From contig NZ_KE383923.1 in the NCBI RefSeq assembly GCF_000422805.1, positions 381,296-445,295 of the forward strand: DNA of 64,000 nt. The letters are read 5' to 3'. The position numbers were made by a program, and so were the translations under genes. The DNA comes from Nocardioides halotolerans DSM 19273 (GTDB lineage: Bacteria; Actinomycetota; Actinomycetes; Propionibacteriales; Nocardioidaceae). The notes under the pieces are model-generated. The model worked only from the letters and a program-made list of their open reading frames with translations, had not been told where the DNA came from and did not search any database. Positions 51,505 to 60,394 of this stretch are shown one piece after another (the stretch's first letter is position 1; the number at the start of each line of letters is the position of its first letter).

Positions 51505-51651
51505 GACCGGAGACGGTCCGGACACGGGGCGAGTCGGCAAGAAGCCGGCGACACAGGAGCGCCTAGAGCCGACCTGCCGCTCCTCGACTCAGATCGAATG
51601 CCAGACGAGCATCGGCCGGCACCTTGCTAACCGCCGGAAGGTCCCGGCAGC

Positions 51652-51668
51652 CCGGGGTTCCCGGGCCG
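51652..51668. repeat. Short GC hairpin before the recombinase-like gene
   Basis: GCCCGGG (51652-51658) pairs with CCCGGGC (51662-51668) around the loop GTT. It lies about ten bases before the AGGAGA ribosome site of the 51688 gene and could limit its expression, protect the message or be part of the element's end. Confidence 0.45.
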
Positions 51669-51687
51669 AACGCAGGAGAACAGGTCG

Positions 51688-52752
51688 ATGGCGATTCGCC
51701 CACGACGGACCAGCGCGGCGGCCGCGAGACGGCTGCTCGCCGACCAGAACACGCCCGCGATCAAGGCGACGGATCTGCCAGCTGAGCTGGCCCAGATGGT
51801 CCAGCAGTTCAGCCCCGGGCCGCCGATCTCAACCATCTGGCCCCAGGTGCACCCGGTGGTCGCCGAGGTACTGGCCGCATCCGTCGTTCGCGGCCACGAC
51901 AGCTTCCGCAAACACCTCACCCACCTCGGCTACTTCTACGTCTGGGCACGTGACCACGACGTCCCTCTCACCGTCGCGACGCTGACGCGATCGAACATCG
52001 AGGAGTACGCCCGGACCGGAATGCCCGGCAGCAGCGCCAAGTCCCGCGCGGACCGGCGCAGCCGCCTCCGTCGCCTCGCCGACCAGCACCACCCCGAGCA
52101 GGCGCCCGCCCCCCACGTCGAGATCGCACGCCCCACCGTCCGACCGCCCTACACCGACCGCGAAGTCCAGGCACTCCTCCGCACAGCCTGGAACCAGCCA
52201 TCGGCAGAGCGCACCCGGAAGGCCGCACTCTGCATCGGGCTCGGCCTAGGCGCCGGCCTCGACTCCAGCGACTTCCGCGGACTGCGACGTCACCACATCC
52301 AAGTCACACCAGACAGCTCGCGCCCGCTCGTGACGGTGACGGTCGCGGAGACGGCCGCCAGGACAGCCGCCACGACAGCCGCCCGGTTCGTGCCGGTGCG
52401 CGTCGAGTACGTCGAGCTCGTCCTCCGGGGCCTTGAGGGACTCGGTTCCGATCAGCTGCTGCTGGGAAGGGTCGAGGAGCGCCGAAACCTTGCGGCCAAC
52501 GCACTCGCCGACGTCGTTGTCCTCGGCGGGTGCCCGCGGATCGAGCAGTCGCGGCTCCGGGCCACCTGGCTCGCGACCCTGCTGATGCAACCGGTCCGCC
52601 TGGACCTTCTAATGACTGCAGCCGGGCTCCGGACCGCCCGAACCCTGCCCGACCTCATCCCGTACCTGCCCCCTCCCACCCAGGAGGAGACCGGACTCGC
52701 ACTCCGCGGCGGCCCACCTGCCGCGGCAGCACGTGCGGAGGTGGCGGCATGA
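51688..52752 (+). CDS. Degenerate tyrosine-recombinase-like protein of a mobile element
   Basis: A 354-residue protein with the layout of phage-type integrases: an N-terminal helical core-binding region (HDSFRKHLTHLGYFYVWARD) and a C-terminal half in which GLGLGAGLDSSDFRGLRRHHI resembles the first arginine box and SRLRATWLATLLMQ the second. The canonical first arginine is replaced by aspartate (GLD) and the HxxR histidine by serine; a tyrosine (LIPYL) follows at the right side. It may be a non-catalytic DNA-binding partner. It overlaps the transposase-like gene in ATGA, so both are made together. A site-specific role is inferred from the fold only. Confidence 0.65.
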   Translation: MAIRPRRTSAAAARRLLADQNTPAIKATDLPAELAQMVQQFSPGPPISTIWPQVHPVVAEVLAASVVRGHDSFRKHLTHLGYFYVWARDHDVPLTVATLTRSNIEEYARTGMPGSSAKSRADRRSRLRRLADQHHPEQAPAPHVEIARPTVRPPYTDREVQALLRTAWNQPSAERTRKAALCIGLGLGAGLDSSDFRGLRRHHIQVTPDSSRPLVTVTVAETAARTAATTAARFVPVRVEYVELVLRGLEGLGSDQLLLGRVEERRNLAANALADVVVLGGCPRIEQSRLRATWLATLLMQPVRLDLLMTAAGLRTARTLPDLIPYLPPPTQEETGLALRGGPPAAAARAEVAA

Positions 52753-54542
52753 AATCGGCGTTCCGCTACCAGCTCGTCACGCACATCGTCGACACCAGCG
52801 GGGCCGCCGACGTCCTCCAGAGGGCCATTCGCACCTCACCGCGCGGCCGCCGATCACCTGGGAGCCCTCGCACCTTCCTGATCCTCATGCTCCTGGCTGC
52901 CGCCGACGGAGAGCTGACCATCGAACGGATGCACCAGATCGGCACTCGCGAGCTGCCCCTCAACATCCAGCTCGAACTCGGGACCATCCGCCACAGAGCA
53001 GCGACCGACGGTGGGGCAGCAGCCGGCACAACTCGCCGTCACCTCTCCCCCGTCTCCGAAACCCCTGCCGCCGGGCTTCGCGGAGCTCCGGAGATGCGGT
53101 GGACCGACATGCCCATCGACGAGCTCTACAACATCTCCCGAACGATCACCCGCAAGCTCTCGTGGACCGGCCCGAAGGCAACAGGTCTGACCGACGAAGA
53201 ACGGGCGAAGAGACGCGACGCGATGCGCGAGATCAGCGACCGACTCCTGCGGGCCACCCTCCCCGAACGACCAGGCAGCTCCTACGCCCTCGACGAGAGC
53301 GGCATCTGGGCCTGGGCACGCGGCCGCAGGAACCGACGGTTTGAGGAGGCAGCAGTCAGCAACGAGGAGCATGAGCCCGATGGCGTCGACGAGTCTGCCG
53401 CTGCACAGCTTCGACTGTCGAGCTGCCCCGACGCAGCGTGGGGCACCAAGACCGGCAAGGACGGGACTCAGGACGCCTACTTCGGCTACGGACTGCACGC
53501 CCTCGTACGAATCCCCGACCTGCGACCCGGCCCCTCGTTCACCGACGAGGACGATCCGATCCTCATCGAGGCCGTTGAGCTCACCCCTGCGGCTACCGAC
53601 ATCGTGGACGTGAGTCTTGGCCTCCTCGACCGGGTGCGCGCCCACACCCCGGTCAAGGACCTCGCCGCCGACCGGCACTACTCATACAAGGAGTGGAACC
53701 GCTGGGCCTACCAGCTCTGGACCCGCGGCATCCGACCCGTCCTTGATCTCCGAGAGAACGAACACGGGTTCCGTGACTACGACGGCGCCAAGATCGCCGC
53801 CTCCTGGCCCCACTGTCCCGGCACCCCCAACCGCCTCGGCACCATCCCCCGCCCAGGCATCGGAGCCAGCCGGGCAGCTCAGGAGCGATTCGAGAAGCTC
53901 ATCGCCGAACGACAGGCCTACGCGATGCGACGCGTGAAGAGCCACATCCCTGACGGCGCCTCACGCTGGGAATGCCCCGCCCGGGCCGGCAAGGTCGGCT
54001 GTACCCACGTCCCCGGCACCATCGAGGTCGCCCACCAGCTCGACCTCCCCAGCATCGCCCGACCACCAGCCCAGGATGCCAAGCCGACCTGCTGCAACCA
54101 ACGCACGTTCATGATCCGCATCCAGCCCCCGGCCGAAGACGACACGAGGAGCGAGCGCGACAGGAAGACCAAGCTTGCACAAGCGATGAAGCACGCCCAG
54201 GACGAGTACTGGGGCGACAAACGGTGGGAAACAAGCTATCGGCGCAGGACATATGTCGAGGCCGCGTTCGGACTGCTCAAGGCACCCAACAACGAGAACG
54301 TCCACCGCGGCCTCTTTAGGTTCGTGGGTCTCCCGCTGGTCACGCTCTCCATCACCGCCGCCGCCACTGCCACCAACCTCCGACAGCTCCGCAATTGGCA
54401 CGACCGGACCGGCAATGGCGACCTCGCCAACCCGTTGCTCGCACCTGAGCCCGAGTTCCACGGCTTCGTCCTCCTCACCAACCCGAACGTCCTCGACCCG
54501 AGTGGAGAATCCGACAACCACCCGCTACCCGAGGCCGCATGA
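52749..54542 (+). CDS. DDE transposase-like protein
   Basis: A 597-residue protein with a probable RNase-H-like catalytic triad: Asp182 in YALDESGIWAWA, Asp308 in DLAADRHYSYKE and Glu504 in RTYVEAAFGLLK, the last in the helix typical of IS4/IS1182-type enzymes. A cysteine-rich insert (WECPARAGKVGCTH, PTCCNQRTF) between the second Asp and the Glu may bind zinc. The N-terminal 170 residues are helical and probably bind element ends. It starts in ATGA overlap with the recombinase-like gene and seems intact. Family assignment within the DDE group is uncertain. Confidence 0.78.
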   Translation: MKSAFRYQLVTHIVDTSGAADVLQRAIRTSPRGRRSPGSPRTFLILMLLAAADGELTIERMHQIGTRELPLNIQLELGTIRHRAATDGGAAAGTTRRHLSPVSETPAAGLRGAPEMRWTDMPIDELYNISRTITRKLSWTGPKATGLTDEERAKRRDAMREISDRLLRATLPERPGSSYALDESGIWAWARGRRNRRFEEAAVSNEEHEPDGVDESAAAQLRLSSCPDAAWGTKTGKDGTQDAYFGYGLHALVRIPDLRPGPSFTDEDDPILIEAVELTPAATDIVDVSLGLLDRVRAHTPVKDLAADRHYSYKEWNRWAYQLWTRGIRPVLDLRENEHGFRDYDGAKIAASWPHCPGTPNRLGTIPRPGIGASRAAQERFEKLIAERQAYAMRRVKSHIPDGASRWECPARAGKVGCTHVPGTIEVAHQLDLPSIARPPAQDAKPTCCNQRTFMIRIQPPAEDDTRSERDRKTKLAQAMKHAQDEYWGDKRWETSYRRRTYVEAAFGLLKAPNNENVHRGLFRFVGLPLVTLSITAAATATNLRQLRNWHDRTGNGDLANPLLAPEPEFHGFVLLTNPNVLDPSGESDNHPLPEAA

Positions 54543-54627
54543 GCGGGGCGGGCGAAGGCCAGCGGTCGCGATCTTGTTGCGAGTAACTTCGCAGCGGGAG
54601 CCGGATCGAATCTGTCAACCGGCGGGC

Positions 54628-56985
54628 TCATCGATCGAGTAGCGATAGCGCGGCATCGACGATCGAGCCCGTGTCGATTCCGTGGAGTCGATATGCGTCT
54701 TCCAAGTCACTCGATTGCCCGAATTCGCGCACGCCGAGACATCGGATGGGATCACCCCGCATCCCGGCGAGGAAGGCCAGAGTATGTGGATGGCCGTCGA
54801 TGACGGTAACGATCGGCGCGGAGAGTGAGGACGGAAAGAGCGTGGCGGCGATGTCGTCCCCAATCGTGACACCGAGCCGTCCGCGGCTCAGGAAGGATCG
54901 GAACACGAGATCTGGGCTCGTCAGACATACGACGCCGGCGGTGACGCCCAGAACGGCAAGGGCCTCGGCCGCGGCGAGCACTTCAGGCATGATCGCCCCA
55001 ACGCCGACCAGAGTGACATCCTCGGCGTCGGTGCCGAAGCGAGGCAGTCGATACCCGCCCGCGACAGCATGCCGACGTCGTCGCTCCAGAAGGTGCGGAT
55101 CCTCGGGCGTGGCGGCAAGTGTCTGTTCAATCGGCCGGGTAGACAGGCGGAAATAGGACGACGTGCCGCCTTCGAAGCCAACCTGGCTCATTGCGTGCAG
55201 GAGGCACCACTCCAGGTCCTGTGCGAACGCGGGCTCCCAAGCAATGCAACCCGGTTGTTCTAGCCCGATCGATGGGGTGGTGATGGACTGGTGCGCCCCA
55301 CCTTCGGGAGCGAGCGTCACCCCGGAGGGCGTGCCGACAATGATCGACTGCCCGCCGGAGTAGATACCGTATGACCAGGGCTCCAAGGCCCGGGCGATGA
55401 ACGGGTCGTAGAGCGTCGCGATCGGAATAAGTCGCTCGCCCCACCTCGACCAAGTCGCGCCGAGCTCGCCAAGCAAACCAACCAGGTTCACCTCGGCGAT
55501 GCCAAGCTCGATGTGCTGGCCGACACTCACCTCGGACCAACGTAAAACCCGGTCGGGGTCGTCGGCGAACCAGTCGTGACGGTCTGCAACCGACCAGACG
55601 CCAGTCTTGTTGATCCAGCCTCCCAGGTTGGTCGACGAAGCCACGTCAGGACTACACGTGACGACGCGTTCGGCATTTTCTGGTGATGCGCGTCTGAAGT
55701 CGGCAAGGAACCTGCCGAGGGACGCTTGCGTCGAGATTGCAGTTCGGTGCGGCCGACCCAGGGTCACGGGCATCGACATCGGCTTTTTCGCGACGACGGC
55801 AGGGCGAGCCATAACAGCAGCCCGTGACGCGCAGAGGCGCGCCGCGTCGCTGTTCGGCGGAAGAGGACGCCACGGGTCCGCCGCATCCGTCCCGGACGCC
55901 TGCGCGAGCACTTCCATCTGCGCCTGCGTCAGTTGCGCGGAGTGGTTGTTCGGATGTCCCTCGATGGGAAGCCCGCGACCCTTGATGGTGTACGCGAAGA
56001 TGACGGTCGGTCGTGAGTCATCGACTTGCGCGTACATGTTGAGAAGAGCGCCGATGTCGTGGCCACCCAAGTCACGGACGGCAAGCTTCAACTCGTCGGT
56101 GGACAGGGAACTGAGAAGTTGATTCAGACCCTGTCCTGGATGGGGGCCCGAAAGACGGCTGGCGACTTCAGCGTCGTCGGCCCTCAGGAGTCGCTGGTAC
56201 TCCTCGTTAGGCATCTCCTCCAGCCTTTGCCGCAATTCGCTGCCGCCGGGTCGGTTGAAGAGCTCGGAGATGGTCCGACCCCATTTCAGTGTGAGAACCT
56301 GCCACCCCGCGGCGGCGAACATGCCTGCGAGGCGGTGGATCTGCACGTCGGGGACGATGCGGTCCAGGGACTGCCGGTTCAGGTCGACTATCCACAAGAG
56401 TTCACCCAGTCGCGAGACCGTTGGGTCGGCGACCGCCTCCCAGATCGCTCCCTCGTCGAGTTCTGCATCACCAATGAGGCTCACGAATCGGCCTGCCGGC
56501 GGTGTGTCCGGGAACCTCGAGGCCGCGTAGCGATGGGCTATCGCGGCCCAGAGCGCTGCGGTCGCACCGATTCCGACCGATCCCGTCGAGAAGTCGACCG
56601 TATCCGGGTCTTTGAGTCGGCTCGGGTAGGACTGAAGACCACCTTTGGATCGCAGAGTGGAGAGGAACCGAGGCTCTAGATCATCGAGTAGGAAGTTGAT
56701 GGCGTGCAGCACAGGTGAGGCATGAGGCTTGACCGAGACCCGGTCGAGGCTTGTCAGCTCGGAGAACCACAGCGACACCATGATGTCGACCATCGACGCC
56801 GAGGAGGCTTGGTGGCCTCCCACCTTGACACCACTCTCATTGGGCCGCCCGCGATTCGCCGCGTCCACGATCGCGGTGGACAACCAGAGCACTCGCTGAG
56901 AGATGTCGCGCAGCGCCGCTACATCTATGCCGAGCGTCTGGTCCGCCGTGGGTGTGCGTGCAGACGGCATGTCCAACGACGTCAT
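54628..56985 (-). CDS. AceE-like 2-oxoacid dehydrogenase E1 component (homodimeric type)
   Basis: A 785-residue thiamine diphosphate enzyme of the AceE/transketolase type. The cofactor motif is SLIGDAELDEGAIWEA with VDLNRQSLDRIV about 27 residues on; the N-terminal IMVSLWFSELTS and the central YTIKGRGLPIEGHPNNH also match AceE. It is about 100 residues shorter than E. coli AceE. No E2 or E3 gene is near, so it may use those of the main complex, or decarboxylate another 2-oxoacid. The Lrp regulator is divergent, which suggests regulation by an amino acid. ATG 56985 with an AGGAAA site. It begins the chromosomal side right of the island. Confidence 0.87.
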   Translation of the reverse strand: MTSLDMPSARTPTADQTLGIDVAALRDISQRVLWLSTAIVDAANRGRPNESGVKVGGHQASSASMVDIMVSLWFSELTSLDRVSVKPHASPVLHAINFLLDDLEPRFLSTLRSKGGLQSYPSRLKDPDTVDFSTGSVGIGATAALWAAIAHRYAASRFPDTPPAGRFVSLIGDAELDEGAIWEAVADPTVSRLGELLWIVDLNRQSLDRIVPDVQIHRLAGMFAAAGWQVLTLKWGRTISELFNRPGGSELRQRLEEMPNEEYQRLLRADDAEVASRLSGPHPGQGLNQLLSSLSTDELKLAVRDLGGHDIGALLNMYAQVDDSRPTVIFAYTIKGRGLPIEGHPNNHSAQLTQAQMEVLAQASGTDAADPWRPLPPNSDAARLCASRAAVMARPAVVAKKPMSMPVTLGRPHRTAISTQASLGRFLADFRRASPENAERVVTCSPDVASSTNLGGWINKTGVWSVADRHDWFADDPDRVLRWSEVSVGQHIELGIAEVNLVGLLGELGATWSRWGERLIPIATLYDPFIARALEPWSYGIYSGGQSIIVGTPSGVTLAPEGGAHQSITTPSIGLEQPGCIAWEPAFAQDLEWCLLHAMSQVGFEGGTSSYFRLSTRPIEQTLAATPEDPHLLERRRRHAVAGGYRLPRFGTDAEDVTLVGVGAIMPEVLAAAEALAVLGVTAGVVCLTSPDLVFRSFLSRGRLGVTIGDDIAATLFPSSLSAPIVTVIDGHPHTLAFLAGMRGDPIRCLGVREFGQSSDLEDAYRLHGIDTGSIVDAALSLLDR

Positions 56986-57132
56986 GCGTTTTCCTGTCCG
57001 ACCATGGACAAACGCTCACGCCGCTTGGCGTGATATGCAACCAAAGTGACATGTTCGTAGCAGATCCGCAAATTTGTTGCAGCACTTCGGCTTCCTGCGC
57101 AATATTACTGCGTTTCAGTCTAGGATGTCAGC
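56986..57132. promoter_or_regulatory. Divergent promoter region of the AceE-like and Lrp genes
   Basis: This 147-base gap is much richer in A+T than its surroundings. It holds GCAAATTTGTTGCAGCA (57067-57083) and GCGCAATATTACTGCG (57097-57112), AT-centred imperfect dyads of the kind bound by Lrp/AsnC proteins, and TAGGAT at 57121-57126 as a -10-like box for the lrp gene. Confidence 0.5.
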
Positions 57133-57603
57133 GTGCCCGAGATGAAGACTGACGCGGTTGACCGCAAGATCCTCGATCAGCTGGTCGAGGACGGGCGTCG
57201 CTCGGTGCGAGACATCGCCCGCACGGTGAGCCTCTCCCCGAGTTCCGTTCAACGACGAGTTGAGCGGATGGAAAGGCAAGGTGTCATCACCGGGTACACC
57301 GCACTGGTCGACGAGAGCCAGCTCGGCGCGACCATGGAGGCGTTTGCCGAGGTGAGGTACGCCGGCAATACCAAGGTCGAGGCGATCACCGCCTCTGCGA
57401 AAGACCTTCCTGAGGTCATCGGCATCTACACCGTCGCCGGCGACCCCGATGCCCTCATCCACTTCCGCATCGACAGTCTCCCGCACCTGCACCGACTCAT
57501 CGACTTGATCCGTCGGGACGGGAACGTCATCGGGACCAAGACGTTGATGGTGCTCGACTCGTGGCGACGCGGTCAACGCGTCGCCGACGACGAGGACCGA
57601 TGA
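57133..57603 (+). CDS. Lrp/AsnC-family transcriptional regulator
   Basis: A 156-residue regulator: an N-terminal helix-turn-helix (VDRKILDQLVEDGRRSVRDI, ARTVSLSPSSVQRRVERM) and a C-terminal RAM ligand domain (AEVRYAGNTKVEAITASAK, VIGIYTVAGDPDALIHFRID). Such proteins form octamers that bend DNA in response to amino acids or 2-oxoacids. It is divergent from the AceE-like gene, its likely target. The GTG at 57133 is used; an ATG nine bases on is possible. It converges on the crotonase gene at 57630. Confidence 0.9.
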   Translation: MPEMKTDAVDRKILDQLVEDGRRSVRDIARTVSLSPSSVQRRVERMERQGVITGYTALVDESQLGATMEAFAEVRYAGNTKVEAITASAKDLPEVIGIYTVAGDPDALIHFRIDSLPHLHRLIDLIRRDGNVIGTKTLMVLDSWRRGQRVADDEDR

Positions 57604-57629
57604 TCCTGCGGACCCGAGTGCCCACCGCG

Positions 57630-58409
57630 CTAGCGACCGGTGAACCTGGGCTCACGCTTCTCTAGAAATGCCTTTGGCCCCTCGCGAGCGTCCTCTGTAT
57701 GGAAGACGGTGCCTGAGAGGTAGTAGTCCCTGCTGAACGGCCCCTCCAGCTCGAGTGATCTGACCATCGCTTCCTTGGCTGTTCTCACGGCAACCGGTCC
57801 GTTGCGGACAAGTCGCGCGGCGAGCTCGTGAGCCGTTGCCAGAACCTCGGGGCCAGGAACGACGCGATTGACGAGGCCGATGGAGTAGGCGCGAGCCGCG
57901 TCGATCGGGTCGCCGAGCAGCATGATCTCCATCGCAACCGCCCATGGCACCTGGCGCGGTAACCGGACGTGTGAACCTCCGGCAGGAACGATGCCGCGTG
58001 CGACCTCACGGAGGGCAAATGTTGCGTGATCGGCTGCCACGCGAATGTCCGTGCCCAGCATCATCTCGACGCCGCCTCCGACCGCGACTCCGTTCACCGC
58101 ACAGATGATCGGCTTGTAGATGTCGGAGAACCAACGCTTCGATGGGTCGGGAATGGCGCCCTTGAGCCCGGTCGCAGGGTCGTCGGTCAGGCGGGAGATG
58201 TTGCTACCGAGGTCGGACCCAGAGCAGAAGGCCCGATCACCCGTTCCCGTGAAGACGATCACCCAGACCGACTCGTCCGCATTCGCCTGCACGAATGCTT
58301 CACGAAGGGAATCGCGCATCTCGGGAGTGAGCGAGTTCATCTTCTGCGGCCGGTTGATCGTGATGAGGGCCGTTCGACCGTCCACCTCGTACTGGATCAG
58401 GTCCGACAT
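57630..58409 (-). CDS. Enoyl-CoA hydratase/isomerase family protein
   Basis: A 259-residue crotonase: ALITINRPQKMNSLTPEM, RAFCSGSDLGSN, and VNGVAVGGGVEMMLGTDIRVA. A first glutamate is present (GGGVEMML), while the second active-site segment REVARGIVPAGGSHVRLP has the glutamate shifted and Ala-Gly-Gly where hydratases have PGxGG. It may be a hydratase of an unusual substrate or an isomerase. It is transcribed toward the lrp gene, 81 bases after the next crotonase; together with that gene and the IclR regulator it forms a minus-strand group. Confidence 0.87.
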   Translation of the reverse strand: MSDLIQYEVDGRTALITINRPQKMNSLTPEMRDSLREAFVQANADESVWVIVFTGTGDRAFCSGSDLGSNISRLTDDPATGLKGAIPDPSKRWFSDIYKPIICAVNGVAVGGGVEMMLGTDIRVAADHATFALREVARGIVPAGGSHVRLPRQVPWAVAMEIMLLGDPIDAARAYSIGLVNRVVPGPEVLATAHELAARLVRNGPVAVRTAKEAMVRSLELEGPFSRDYYLSGTVFHTEDAREGPKAFLEKREPRFTGR

Positions 58410-58490
58410 AGATCACCCTTCTGAGTGGACTGGCGAGAAAGCTTTGCCTCGAATGGAGCAACGAGGGATGCAGGCTGACGGCATCCGCGG

Positions 58491-59255
58491 TCAGGCTTGA
58501 TCGAGGGACGCAAGCGCCGCCCTGGGCCCGTCGCCGGAGATCAGCATGAACTCCAAGGCAAGCGCCGCCTCGAACGACTGCCAATGCTGACGCAGGATCG
58601 CATTGACCGACAGCTTGGTCACTGCCAGCGCTTGGGCATCGAACCCAACGAGCTCAGCCGCGAGTTCGTCCGCGCGCTGAAGCGCCGTGCCCGGCGCCAC
58701 CGCCTCGTAGACCAGCCCCTGCGCAGCCGCCTCCGCGCCGCTCAGCCTGCGGCCCAAGAGCAAGTGGCCGCGAGCGCGACCGATGCCCATGGCCAGCGGC
58801 CAGAGGAACGCTGCGTGGTCCCCGGGAGAGACACCCATGGCAAGGTGACCGTCGATCAGCCGCGCATCCTCGGCGACGATGCAGATGTCAGCGAGCAGAG
58901 CGATGGCACATCCAGCTCCGACAGCCGCGCCTTCGACAGCCGAGACGATCGGCTTCCTGCATTCGATCATCCCTCTGACGATGCTACGGGCCTCCCACCA
59001 CGCGCGTCGGCGTACATCTTCATCGCTGACCACCTGCCGCACGTAGTCAGGATCACCGCCCGCACCGTAGGACTGTCCTGCGCCGTGCACCACGACCACG
59101 CGCACGTCTGCATCCTTGTCGAGGTCGTCCCAGATCACAGACAACCTCTGGTGATCGGACTCCCGCAGCGCGTTTCGCTGCTCCGGCCGGCTGAGCGTGA
59201 TGTGGACGATCCCGTTGTCGGGTCCACTCAACTGCACCGCTGAGTTCGATGACAA
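58491..59255 (-). CDS. Enoyl-CoA hydratase/isomerase family protein
   Basis: A 254-residue crotonase: VHITLSRPEQRNALRESD, QSYGAGGDPDYVRQ (Tyr-Gly-Ala-Gly-Gly in the first oxyanion segment), AVEGAAVGAGCAIALLADICI and HLAMGVSPGDHAAFLWPL. Both classical catalytic glutamates appear to be missing (cysteine in GAGCAIAL and Pro-Gly-Asp later), so it is unlikely to be a normal hydratase. The TTG at 59255 is chosen because GGAGG stands nine bases before it, inside the end of the IclR gene; the long upstream frame is spurious. It follows the IclR gene by four bases. Confidence 0.83.
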   Translation of the reverse strand: MSSNSAVQLSGPDNGIVHITLSRPEQRNALRESDHQRLSVIWDDLDKDADVRVVVVHGAGQSYGAGGDPDYVRQVVSDEDVRRRAWWEARSIVRGMIECRKPIVSAVEGAAVGAGCAIALLADICIVAEDARLIDGHLAMGVSPGDHAAFLWPLAMGIGRARGHLLLGRRLSGAEAAAQGLVYEAVAPGTALQRADELAAELVGFDAQALAVTKLSVNAILRQHWQSFEAALALEFMLISGDGPRAALASLDQA

Positions 59256-59259
59256 GGTG

Positions 59260-60057
59260 TCAGGCCTCCTGCGCGACCCTGGATGACGTTGCATCAGGAG
59301 CTGCGTAGCTTCCAAGCGTGAACTCGATGGCTTGAGTGGTTTCTGCCAACATTCTTGCGATGGACGGGATTCGGGACTCCGGCATGTCGACTGCCAGGGC
59401 TGAAACCGCGATGGCGCTGGAGACCCTCTCCTGGCCGCCACGGACTGGAGCTGCGATGGCGATGATGCCTCGCAGGTTTTCCTCTCGACTTACGCTGATG
59501 CCCGTTTCCCTGATCGACTTGAACTCGAGCGCAAGCACCGCAGGATCAGTGATCGTGGATGGGGTCATCGAGACCAGCTCCCCCGCGAGCACTTGCTGCT
59601 CCAACTCCGGGTCGAAGGCCGTGATCAACTTGCCGACGGCCGTGGAGTGCAGGGCCACAGGCTCGCGAAGTCGGAGACCCAGTCTCACAGGCTGTGGTCC
59701 GTCGTACCGGCCGATGTACATGACATCGTTTCCCACACGCGACGCTACGTAGACATCCTGCCGAACGCGCTCCACCAGCCGCACCACGTGTGTGGTGGTG
59801 ACGTTGTCGACGTCGACCTGCGCAGCTATCCGCAGCCCGAGTCGGATACTGCGTGGCGCCAGTCGGAACTGTCGATCCTCACCGTTCACGATGAGCCCCG
59901 ATACCAACATCGCCTTGAGCAAGTCATGGGTGCTGCTCGCCGCAAGACCCAGCTCTCGAGATATGTCAGACAGTGAGCATTCATCGGGAGGGTCGGCGAG
60001 GTACTCGATGACCTGCACGACACGTTCGACGCGATTGGCGCGCTCGCTGTTGTTCAT
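59260..60057 (-). CDS. IclR-family transcriptional regulator
   Basis: A 265-residue IclR protein with the N-terminal helix-turn-helix (CSLSDISRELGLAASSTHDL, LKAMLVSGLIVNG) and the effector domain (RVGNDVMYIGRYDG, VALHSTAVGKLITAFDPE, VSREENLRGIIAIAAPVRGG, ending with IARMLAETTQAIEFTLG). In contrast to the IclR at 44655 its C-terminal helices are complete. It probably controls the crotonases downstream and the divergent group at 60395 and beyond. The ATG at 60057 with GGAGCG is used. Confidence 0.9.
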   Translation of the reverse strand: MNNSERANRVERVVQVIEYLADPPDECSLSDISRELGLAASSTHDLLKAMLVSGLIVNGEDRQFRLAPRSIRLGLRIAAQVDVDNVTTTHVVRLVERVRQDVYVASRVGNDVMYIGRYDGPQPVRLGLRLREPVALHSTAVGKLITAFDPELEQQVLAGELVSMTPSTITDPAVLALEFKSIRETGISVSREENLRGIIAIAAPVRGGQERVSSAIAVSALAVDMPESRIPSIARMLAETTQAIEFTLGSYAAPDATSSRVAQEA

Positions 60058-60394
60058 GGCAACGCTCCGGGCTGTGGAGGGCACACGTTCACGTGGAGAC
60101 CGTCGCACGATTTCAGGGCGACGGACCCTCTGCTATCCCGTCCCTCGGCCTCCACCACGGGAGGCGGTGACCTGGGTCAGGCTGACTCGGAAAACCTACC
60201 AGAAGTTCGAACTCCACACGTCTACCTCCGGCGCGAAACCCGTTCAGCGCGCTCCACTGGTTGACACCAAGCCCATCTTGCGTGCAAAGATGATCCGAAA
60301 ATCCGAATGACTCTTCGAGAACTCGGACCTCCAGATGCGTTCCCGGCCTCACGGCCGGCGAACGCTCAGCCTTCGATACAAGGAGCGACGCGGC
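60058..60394. promoter_or_regulatory. 337-base divergent control region
   Basis: No gene is seen between the IclR start and the lyase-like gene. The region has a perfect 10-base palindrome AGTTCGAACT (60204-60213), a TTGACA box at 60261-60266 with a weak CAAAGA 18 bases on, and a tandem repeat ATCCGAAA-ATCCGAAT (60293-60308). These are candidate promoter and IclR-binding sites for the plus-strand operon. Confidence 0.45.

Larger units (their letters stand above)
51594..54611. mobile_element. Candidate two-gene mobile element (recombinase-like + transposase-like)
   Basis: The two overlapping plus-strand genes 51688-52752 and 52749-54542 are bounded by the direct repeat GATCGAAT (51594-51601 and 54604-54611), which could be a target-site duplication. 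I found no convincing terminal inverted repeats inside these repeats, and an 8-base match in two stretches of this size can happen by chance, so the ends are provisional. Confidence 0.4.

Noticed and set aside
45354..54627. A prophage or integrative conjugative element
   Set aside because: No phage structural, replication or conjugation genes and no tRNA attachment site were found; only the recombinase/transposase pair suggests mobility.
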